A stretch of DNA of 51,110 bases, from contig CAJCJG010000299.1 in the NCBI GenBank assembly GCA_903970625.1, positions 1-51,110 on the forward strand. The letters are read 5' to 3'. Below, in pieces: positions 35,469 through 41,568 of the stretch. The notes under the pieces were generated by a model. The model did not search any database. It was not told where the DNA came from and saw only the letters and a program-made list of their open reading frames with translations. Both the position numbers and the translations under genes were made by a program. Position 1 is the first letter of the stretch. Each line of letters begins with the position of its first letter. The stretch comes from Solirubrobacterales bacterium 70-9. GTDB lineage: Bacteria > Pseudomonadota > Alphaproteobacteria > Acetobacterales > Acetobacteraceae.

Positions 35469-36050
35469 ATGCGCGTCCTCGTCATCTTTGCCCACCCGGT
35501 CGAGACCAGTTTCGCCGCCGCCCTACACGCGACGGTGCTGGCCGCCCTCGGCACCCGGCACGAGATTCGCGACGTCGATCTGTATGCCGACGATTTCGAC
35601 CCGCGTTTGACGCGCCAGGAGCGGCTGGCCTATCACGACACCACCATCAACGAAGCCCCGGTGGCGAAATACGTGGCCGATCTGCGTTGGGCCGAGGCCG
35701 TCGTGTTTTGTTACCCCGTCTGGTGTTTCGGCGTTCCCGCCATCCTGAAGGGATTCTTCGATCGTGTGCTGATGCCCGGCGTCGCATTCGACATCGACGG
35801 CGCGCTGGTCACGCCGAAACTGCAAAATATTCGCCGCGTCGTCGCCGTCACCACCTACGGCCGCGATCTGTGGCGCGTCAAAATCGGCGTCGGCGATTTG
35901 CCGAAGAAACAGATCACCCGCTATTTCCGCTGGTTCTGCGCCAAGGACGCCAAAGTCACCTACCTCGCTCACTACCACATGAACATCTCCACGGACCAAA
36001 CCCGCGCCGCCTACCAAAAGCGTGTCGCGCGCGTCATCGAGGGGCTGTAG
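35469..36050 (+). CDS. Flavodoxin-fold NAD(P)H:quinone oxidoreductase, copy 1
   Basis: The 193-aa protein is a NAD(P)H dehydrogenase (quinone)/KefF-MdaB family flavoprotein. It has MRVLVIFAHPVETSFAAALH, an FMN-binding block CYPVWCFGVPAILKGFFDRV and LMPGVAFDID, then RRVVAVTTYGRDLW. These enzymes make two-electron reductions of quinones, nitro- or azo-compounds. It starts at the base after the esterase stop and is followed after two bases by a paralogue, making a tandem pair. An electron-donor role for another enzyme of the cluster is possible but unproven. Confidence 0.9.
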   Translation: MRVLVIFAHPVETSFAAALHATVLAALGTRHEIRDVDLYADDFDPRLTRQERLAYHDTTINEAPVAKYVADLRWAEAVVFCYPVWCFGVPAILKGFFDRVLMPGVAFDIDGALVTPKLQNIRRVVAVTTYGRDLWRVKIGVGDLPKKQITRYFRWFCAKDAKVTYLAHYHMNISTDQTRAAYQKRVARVIEGL

Positions 36051-36052
36051 CG

Positions 36053-36643
36053 ATGCGCGTGCATGTGATCTTCGCGCATCCGCGCGGCGATAGTTTCAAT
36101 GCGGCTCTCCACGAAACGATTGTTGCTTCGTTGCGCCAAGCCGGCCACGAGGTGGACGATTTCGACCTGAATGCTGAAAACTTCCCGCCCGCGCTCACCG
36201 CCGCAGAGCGCGGCGCTTACCCTACCATCGGCGAGAACCTTGCCGGCATAGAGAGCTATGTCGAGCGCCTGCGCGCGGCCGACGCACTGGTCATCTCGGC
36301 GCCGACCTGGTGGTACGGCATGCCGGCGATCCTGAAAGGCTATTTCGACCGTGTGTGGGTGCCGGGCGTCGCGTTCTTCCTGCATGGCCACGGCGGCGCC
36401 ATCACGCCGGGCCTGACCAACATCCGCAAATACGCCGTCGTGACCACCACCGGATCGCCCTGGTGGTTCATGCGCCTGTATATGCGCGATCCGGGAAAAA
36501 TCGTGCTGACGCGCGGCATGCGCCGCCTGTTCGCGCCGAACGTTGCGATGACCTATCTGTGCCACTACGGCACCGATACATCCACCCTCGAACGCCGCCA
36601 ACGCTTTGTCGCGCGCGTGCGAACGACGTTCGAGGGCTTTTGA
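36053..36643 (+). CDS. Flavodoxin-fold NAD(P)H:quinone oxidoreductase, copy 2
   Basis: This 196-aa paralogue of the preceding gene has MRVHVIFAHPRGDSFNAALH, SAPTWWYGMPAILKGYFDRV and VPGVAFFLHGHGG, then VVTTTGSPWWFM. The WWYGMP FMN loop differs from the VWCFGVP of copy 1, so the two have diverged and may form a heterodimer or act on different substrates. It is the last gene of the rightward operon. Its stop is only 6 bp from the stop of the convergent binding-protein gene. Confidence 0.9.
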   Translation: MRVHVIFAHPRGDSFNAALHETIVASLRQAGHEVDDFDLNAENFPPALTAAERGAYPTIGENLAGIESYVERLRAADALVISAPTWWYGMPAILKGYFDRVWVPGVAFFLHGHGGAITPGLTNIRKYAVVTTTGSPWWFMRLYMRDPGKIVLTRGMRRLFAPNVAMTYLCHYGTDTSTLERRQRFVARVRTTFEGF

Positions 36644-36649
36644 CCAAGG

Positions 36650-37633
36650 CTACTTCTTCGGCAAGAATTCCAGTGTATAGGCTTTCTTGTAGTCCAAATC
36701 GGCCGGATACACTTTCTGCGCCACCATCACGTCGAAGAACGACTTCCATCGCGCGTCGGTCATCGTGCCGATGCCGGATTTCTCGGCGTCGCCGCCGGTG
36801 ACGATGCCGTATTCCTTCATCTTGGAAATGCCGAACGCGATCAGATCATCGGTCTCGTCGGGGTTGTCCTTCTTGATCAGCTCGTTGGCGGCCTTGTTGT
36901 CGCCGTACAGATAGTCGTGCCAACCTTCGATGGAGGCCTCTACGAACGCTTTCACGACCTCCGGCTTGGTGTCGATCAACTTCTGCGGCACCATCACCAT
37001 CGCGGCGTAGCTCGGGTATCCGTAATCGGCGAGCAGAAACACCTGCGGCGTCACGCCCTCCTTGCCGACCATGTAAGGCTCGGACGAGAGATAGCCCTGC
37101 TGGATCGCGTTCTTGTCCACCAGCCATGGCGCCATGTTGAACGTGTATTTGCGTATCTGCGTGTCCTCGAAGCCGAACTTGGCGTGCAGCCACACCCAGA
37201 ACGAGGTGATCGAGCCGTCGGCGATCATGATTGGCTTGCCCTTCATGTCGGCAAGCGTCTTGATATCGTCGCGCGGGTGCGTCATCAGCACCTGTGGGTC
37301 TTTCTGGAACGCCGCCATGACCGCTTTCACGGGCGCGCCGGCCTGCACCATGTTCAGCGGAAAGAAGCTGTTCGAGCCCATCGCCATATCGACGGCACCG
37401 GCCGCGATCAATTGCTGGTTGTCGATGCCCGGTCCGCCTTCGTGGATCACCACGTCCAGGCCACGCTTCTTGTAAAGGCCGGTCGCAAACGCCTGGTAGA
37501 AGCCGCCATGTTCCGCCTCGGCCTTCCAGTCGGTCGCGAACACGATCTTTTCGTCCGCCGCCGCCGGGTGCGCGGCCAAACCGCCGGCCAAGCCCAACGC
37601 TACGCCGAACATCAAACTGGCAGTTGCCCTCAT
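36650..37633 (-). CDS. NMT1/THI5-like ABC transporter substrate-binding protein
   Basis: The 327-aa protein has a signal peptide (MRATASLMFGVALGLAGGLA, cleaved near HPAAADEK). Its NMT1/THI5-type fold includes IVFATDWKAEAEHGGFYQAF, TGLYKKRGLDVVIHEGGPGI and LADMKGKPIMIADG. ThiY-like relatives bind formylaminopyrimidine, and others bind sulfonates or nitrate. ATG 37633 has GGAGG seven bases upstream, so it is preferred over 37639. It is the obvious periplasmic partner of the ATPase and permease encoded 6 kb away on the opposite strand. It is last in the leftward operon, 40 bp after the Rieske gene. Confidence 0.93.
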   Translation of the reverse strand: MRATASLMFGVALGLAGGLAAHPAAADEKIVFATDWKAEAEHGGFYQAFATGLYKKRGLDVVIHEGGPGIDNQQLIAAGAVDMAMGSNSFFPLNMVQAGAPVKAVMAAFQKDPQVLMTHPRDDIKTLADMKGKPIMIADGSITSFWVWLHAKFGFEDTQIRKYTFNMAPWLVDKNAIQQGYLSSEPYMVGKEGVTPQVFLLADYGYPSYAAMVMVPQKLIDTKPEVVKAFVEASIEGWHDYLYGDNKAANELIKKDNPDETDDLIAFGISKMKEYGIVTGGDAEKSGIGTMTDARWKSFFDVMVAQKVYPADLDYKKAYTLEFLPKK

Positions 37634-37673
37634 ACTCATCCCTCCATCATCGCGCGCGACCGGCGCGCACGGG

Positions 37674-38693
37674 CTACATGCCCCGGCGAATCTCGGATTC
37701 GCCGTTGGCCGCCAGCAACTCCAGCAACCGCCGCCGCATGATCAGCCCCGGCCGGTCGGACGGCATGTGCGCTTCCAGCTTCAGCGACACGTCGAGAATC
37801 GCGTCCGGATCGGTGGATTCCAGCACCTCGCGATCCTCGTTGACGATGGCTTCGTCCCATTCGATCAGCTTCTGCGTCGAACAATCGGCCTCGGAGTCGT
37901 TGCGATACAGCAGTTGCGTCAACTGTATCGTGCCGTCGTCGATGGGGGTTGCGCAGTTGACGATCACATGCCGAATGCCGCTCGGATACGTCATGTCCAT
38001 GCGGCGGCTGAACGGCATGTACCAATGGTTCTGCATCGTCCGCGTCGTGGTCGGAGTCGTGCAGCCCGTCACCTCATAGGCGTGCGGGGGGTTCACCACT
38101 TCCACCACTGTCGTCGCGGCAAAGCCGTAGTCGGTCTCGGCGATCTCGTATTTCATCGGCTTCGGCTGCGCCATGTCGCCGAAGGTGCCGCGATGGACAA
38201 ACGCGAAATGCGCGTTGTCGAAGCTGTTCTCCATCAGCCGCAGCGGTGCCGTGTGCCAACGGTCGTAGAATTGATGGATGCGCCTCCAGCCGGGCGCCCC
38301 GTCCTCGGGAATATCGAACAGCGGCGTCAGCGGCTCGTCCAGCGCCACCCAGGCATAGCCGCCGCGCTCCATGCAGCGATAGGCAGGTGTGGCATGGCGC
38401 GGCACCGCCGCATCCGGGCTGAGCTGCGGTATGCGGATCACGCGGCCGTCGCTGGCGTACACCCAGCCATGGTAGCCGCAGGTCAGTTCGCCGTTGGCGA
38501 CCCAGCCCTTGGAAAGCTTCGCCGTCCGGTGGCAGCAGCGGTCCTTCAGCGCCGCCGGCTTGCCCGCCGCGTCGAGGAACAGCACGATGTCCTCGCCCAA
38601 CAGCCGGAACGGGCGCGGCCCGTCCTCCAGCATCGAAACCGGCATGATCGAGTACCAGAATTTTCGCAGCGTCGCCTGCCGGGTGGTCAGCAT
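37674..38693 (-). CDS. Rieske non-heme iron oxygenase, large subunit
   Basis: The 339-aa protein has an N-terminal Rieske [2Fe-2S] domain: Cys53-x-His55 (DRCCHRTAKL) and Cys72-x2-His75 (TCGYHGWVY). A catalytic domain follows with the mononuclear iron motif Asp159, His162, His167 (NSFDNAHFAFVHRGTFGD). Size and motif match the vanillate demethylase/PaO-type oxygenases that hydroxylate, O-demethylate or N-demethylate. No ferredoxin reductase gene is adjacent; the flavodoxin-fold reductases of the convergent operon or a distant reductase would have to supply electrons. The stop of the upstream cupin gene is 10 bp away. Confidence 0.92.
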   Translation of the reverse strand: MLTTRQATLRKFWYSIMPVSMLEDGPRPFRLLGEDIVLFLDAAGKPAALKDRCCHRTAKLSKGWVANGELTCGYHGWVYASDGRVIRIPQLSPDAAVPRHATPAYRCMERGGYAWVALDEPLTPLFDIPEDGAPGWRRIHQFYDRWHTAPLRLMENSFDNAHFAFVHRGTFGDMAQPKPMKYEIAETDYGFAATTVVEVVNPPHAYEVTGCTTPTTTRTMQNHWYMPFSRRMDMTYPSGIRHVIVNCATPIDDGTIQLTQLLYRNDSEADCSTQKLIEWDEAIVNEDREVLESTDPDAILDVSLKLEAHMPSDRPGLIMRRRLLELLAANGESEIRRGM

Positions 38694-38703
38694 GCCCTGG
38701 CCC

Positions 38704-39135
38704 TCACCCGCGCCCGCAGATGACGGCGCGGTCCTCGTCGGTGATGTCCACCGGCGTGCCGTTGCGGATCAGTTCTGCGAACCCTTCGTTCGGCGTCATC
38801 AGCGTCAGACAATAGAGCTTCTGGCTGCCGGTGTTCTCCACCACATGCTCTACGCCAGGCTTCAGCACGAAGGAGTCGCCTGGGCCGATGGCGAACGTCT
38901 CGCCGCCGGCCAGCGCGATGCCGGTGCCGCCGAGCACGAAGAACGATTCGTAGGCATCAGCATGTGTATTGGGCGGCGTCCGCCCGCCGGGCGCAAAGAT
39001 TTCCACCACCAGGGTAAAATTCACCCCGTCTGCAATCGGGTCGAAAATACAGGCGAAGTAGTTGGTATCGGTCGGCGCGATGCGAAAACCCTGCAACGCA
39101 TCGGGCCGGCGGGCGATCACGTTGGTCTGCATCAT
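38704..39135 (-). CDS. Cupin domain protein
   Basis: The 143-aa protein is a single conserved beta-barrel cupin. Motif 1 is PNTHADAYESFFVLGGTGIA (His and Glu ligands) and motif 2 is GDSFVLKPGVEHVVENTGSQ (His). The start at ATG 39135 overlaps the TGA of the isochorismatase-like gene (ATGA); a second ATG at 39132 follows directly. Small cupins in catabolic operons are dioxygenases, isomerases or sensors, and the sequence does not decide. It lies between the isochorismatase-like hydrolase and the Rieske oxygenase. Confidence 0.88.
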   Translation of the reverse strand: MMQTNVIARRPDALQGFRIAPTDTNYFACIFDPIADGVNFTLVVEIFAPGGRTPPNTHADAYESFFVLGGTGIALAGGETFAIGPGDSFVLKPGVEHVVENTGSQKLYCLTLMTPNEGFAELIRNGTPVDITDEDRAVICGRG

Positions 39136-39893
39136 GGCGGCAAAGCCTCGATCAGGTCGGTGGCGCGGAAATGGAAGCCGAAGATCTGGCGGATGTTCAG
39201 GAGCGTCGCGTCGCGGCAGAAATCGGGGTTTGTCGTGGCCGCGCAATCCTCCACGAGCAGCGTATCGTAACCGAGGAAATTGGCGTCCGCCATCGTGTGC
39301 AGCACGCATTGGTCCAGGTTCACGCCCGCGAACAGCACCGTCGTTACCGCAAGGTTGCGCAGGATCGAGTCCAGCGGCGTGTCCCAGAACCCGCTCATCC
39401 GATGTTTGGCGACGTGCAGATCGGCAGGGTCGGGCAGCAATTCGTCCACGATTTGCGCCGACCAACTGCCGGCCTGCAACACATGCGCGCCGGCGCGGGG
39501 CAGGGGATCGCCCAGGCCCTTGCCGGCCCCACTCGGGTCATAGACGTGCCGCAGCGCGGGCGAAAGATTGGCGCGGTCGGGGCGCGTGCCCCAGTTCACC
39601 CAGACGATCGGCACGCCGTGCGCGCGCAGCGACGGCAGCAAGCGGTGCAGGGGAGGGATGGGCGCCCGCGCGGGTTCCACGTCCACGCCGATGCCGGCCA
39701 GCCACCCGTCCGGGTGGCAGAAATCGTTCTGCATATCGACGACGATCAGCGCAGAGCGGGCCAGATCGAACGTGACGCGCTTGGGATGTGCTGCCACGCT
39801 CACCGGGCGCGGCGTGGGCGTGCGACGGGTCAGATCGGCTTCGTTCGCCGAAACCCGCCACGCATTGCCCTCAGACGGCCCCAGCCACGCCAT
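39132..39893 (-). CDS. Isochorismatase-like cysteine hydrolase
   Basis: The 253-aa protein has the cysteine hydrolase triad: Asp53 (LIVVDMQNDFCH), Lys163 (VAKHRMSGFW) and Cys196 (GVNLDQCVLHT). HPDGWLAGIG and VEDCAATTNPDFCRDA are further family marks. Relatives include N-carbamoylsarcosine amidase, RutB ureidoacrylate hydrolase and biuret hydrolase, all removing carbamoyl or amide nitrogen. Beside a cytosine-deaminase-like and a creatininase-like enzyme this suggests ring opening and deamidation of an N-heterocycle (inference). It is first in the leftward operon, and its ribosome binding site GGGGAG is buried in a hairpin at 39897-39924. Confidence 0.9.
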   Translation of the reverse strand: MAWLGPSEGNAWRVSANEADLTRRTPTPRPVSVAAHPKRVTFDLARSALIVVDMQNDFCHPDGWLAGIGVDVEPARAPIPPLHRLLPSLRAHGVPIVWVNWGTRPDRANLSPALRHVYDPSGAGKGLGDPLPRAGAHVLQAGSWSAQIVDELLPDPADLHVAKHRMSGFWDTPLDSILRNLAVTTVLFAGVNLDQCVLHTMADANFLGYDTLLVEDCAATTNPDFCRDATLLNIRQIFGFHFRATDLIEALPP

Positions 39894-39896
39894 GCA

Positions 39897-39924
39897 AGCT
39901 CCCCGGTCGTCCGCGCGGGGAGCT
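39897..39924 (-). promoter_or_regulatory. Hairpin covering the ribosome binding site of the leftward catabolic operon
   Basis: AGCTCCCC (39897-39904 on the + strand) and GGGGAGCT (39917-39924) form a perfect 8-bp inverted repeat with a 12-base loop. In the minus-strand mRNA the 3' arm contains GGGGAG, five bases before the ATG of the isochorismatase-like gene. Folding would hide the ribosome binding site. It could also be a protein operator. Confidence 0.5.
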
Positions 39925-39945
39925 AAGCAAGGCGGATGCCATGCG

Positions 39946-40275
39946 TCAGTGCGAGACGTCCACGTCCGGCATCAGGGAGGCAATCGCATCGGGGAACAGC
40001 AGGCCGCACACTGCCAGCACGACAACCACGGCAAGCCCGACCCACAGCGGCTTCGGCCCTTGCCGCTCCTGCGGCGTCGCCTCGGCGATGCGGCGTCGCA
40101 AATCGTCCGTCACGCGACAGCCGCGCATGCCCGGTAGATGGTCGAACTCGTCATCCGCCAACTCGACAGGCGCCGGCTGTTGCATCCGTTCCTCGATTTC
40201 TTCTTCCCGACGGCGCAGGTAGCGGGGCATCAAACCCACAGTGGCATCCAGGCCACCGGCAAGAACGTCGGACAT
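39946..40275 (-). CDS. Small C-terminally anchored membrane protein
   Basis: From ATG 40275 (GGGAG ten bases upstream) the product is 109 aa. It has a charged N-terminal region (RYLRRREEEIEERMQQ, RVTDDLRRRIAEATPQERQG) and a single hydrophobic helix near the C-terminus (PLWVGLAVVVVLAVCGLLFP), ending DVDVSH. That suggests a tail-anchored inner-membrane protein. I do not recognise a family. It lies just upstream of the catabolic operon on the same strand, 52 bp away. The 240-bp gap upstream (40276-40515) contains a strong small hairpin and possible leader peptides. Confidence 0.65.
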   Translation of the reverse strand: MSDVLAGGLDATVGLMPRYLRRREEEIEERMQQPAPVELADDEFDHLPGMRGCRVTDDLRRRIAEATPQERQGPKPLWVGLAVVVVLAVCGLLFPDAIASLMPDVDVSH

Positions 40276-40381
40276 GTCGGCAAATCTCCCAATCGAGGCT
40301 GGCACGACGACTTCCGACGGCGGTCGCCCGACAGGCGATGGCGGACTTTCCCGTCTGCCACGTAGGTGCCCATTCAGGCGG

Positions 40382-40398
40382 ACCTGCCCTCAGCAGGT
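40382..40398 (-). other. Hairpin and short frames upstream of the small membrane-protein gene
   Basis: ACCTGC-CCTCA-GCAGGT is a perfect 6-bp stem with a 5-base loop, about 110 bp before the ATG at 40275. Just upstream in the minus-strand RNA is AAGGAG followed by a 12-codon frame starting ATG AAT TGT GGG and ending TGA. A second imperfect stem (GGCaGAC with GTCcGCC) follows. It may be a structured leader; I recognise no known riboswitch. Confidence 0.3.
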
Positions 40399-40515
40399 GC
40401 CCCACAATTCATACCGCATCATCTCCTTTTTGACGAATGGCGCAAGCGGTGAATCGTCAATTTGCCCAAAAAAAGCGATAGTCGCAGAAATTGGAGATGG
40501 ATTGCTGTGCGCGAG

Positions 40516-41568
40516 TCATATGGCGCCGAGGTGATTCGGCGTTCCCTGTGGGGGGGTGGCTGCTTCCGGCAGGATGGCCGCGATGGCCGCCTCGACATCC
40601 GCGATGCGCCGCAACAGCCAAGCACGCCGCGTGCCGAACGCCATATTGGCGGCCTCCATCAATTCCGGCCGGGCGGCCCGGAACGAAGCCGCCTCCCGCA
40701 GCAGCGCCGGAAGCCATCGGGCGCGGAAGATCCGCGGCGCCTCATCCATCAACGCCAACCGTTCGGCCAACGGCACACGGGCCACGGCGAACGTTTCGAC
40801 ATGTGCGTAAGCAGTCGTGATCAGGGGTGTCATCCAGTGCAGATCGCCGGTCTCGTCCGCCACGTCGTGTTCCCGTTGCGCGGCGTGCGTGCAGGCCCGC
40901 GCGATCCGATCCAGCGGCTTGCCGCCGTCGCGGCGAAAGCACAATGTCTCAGGAATATGACGAATCTCGCTATATAACGCAAATTCTGCCAGAACGGCAT
41001 GATCCCATCCGGCGCGATAGGGGAACCGAGCCAGCCGGTCCACGCTGGCCCGGCGATAGAGGCCCCAGAAGCTCGGCGCGCTCGTGTAGCGTGCCATGAC
41101 GTGCCGCGCGCGCTCCACCTGGTCCGCCCCAACTGCATGCAGCCGGTGGGTCTCCGGATACACCTGCCGCACTGTCCCGTTGCCCACGAACACCAATCCC
41201 CCGGCGTGGCACATGCCGCAGTCCGGATGCCGTAGCAGCACGTCCATTGTTTTCGCGACGAAATCCGGCGCGATCAGGTCGTCCGCCGTCTTCGGCAGCA
41301 CGAAATCGGCATCGCCGAGCATGAAGGCGCGCTGGCAATTCACCACGCTGCCGCCATTCGCCCGCGCCCGATGCAGCCGCAGCGACGGCACGATACCCTG
41401 GTAGAGCTGCACCACCTCGGGCGTCGCGTCCGTCGAGCCATTGTCGATCACGGTCAGCGTCAGCGCGGGCCACGTTTGGGCTAAGACACTCTCGATGGCT
41501 GCCCCGATCGTCTCTGCCGCGTTGAACGCGAACAGATTCACATCGACTCTCGGCAGATCGCCGCTCAC
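40516..41568 (-). CDS. Glycosyltransferase family 2 protein
   Basis: The 350-aa protein starts at GTG 41568, which overlaps the TGA of the TPR/GT41 gene (GTGA). The GT-A fold is visible: VDVNLFAFNAAETIGAAIES, LTVIDNGSTDATPEVVQLYQ, and FVLPKTADDLIAPDF with the DD metal/donor residues. The C-terminal third (MTPLITTAYAHVETFAVARV, LLREAASFRAARPELMEAAN) is helical and not assignable. Coupling to an OGT-like protein next to flagellar genes suggests that both add sugars to flagellin. Capsule or lipopolysaccharide work is the alternative. Confidence 0.88.
   Translation of the reverse strand: MSGDLPRVDVNLFAFNAAETIGAAIESVLAQTWPALTLTVIDNGSTDATPEVVQLYQGIVPSLRLHRARANGGSVVNCQRAFMLGDADFVLPKTADDLIAPDFVAKTMDVLLRHPDCGMCHAGGLVFVGNGTVRQVYPETHRLHAVGADQVERARHVMARYTSAPSFWGLYRRASVDRLARFPYRAGWDHAVLAEFALYSEIRHIPETLCFRRDGGKPLDRIARACTHAAQREHDVADETGDLHWMTPLITTAYAHVETFAVARVPLAERLALMDEAPRIFRARWLPALLREAASFRAARPELMEAANMAFGTRRAWLLRRIADVEAAIAAILPEAATPPQGTPNHLGAI

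Noticed and set aside
28699-39893. Creatinine deaminase pathway (creatinine to sarcosine)
   Set aside because: The creatininase-family active site differs, and no N-methylhydantoinase or sarcosine oxidase genes are present; the enzymes fit only at family level.
40315-40345. gggaaagtccgcc resembling the RNase P RNA conserved core
   Set aside because: The gap is only 240 bp and the other conserved RNase P regions are absent.
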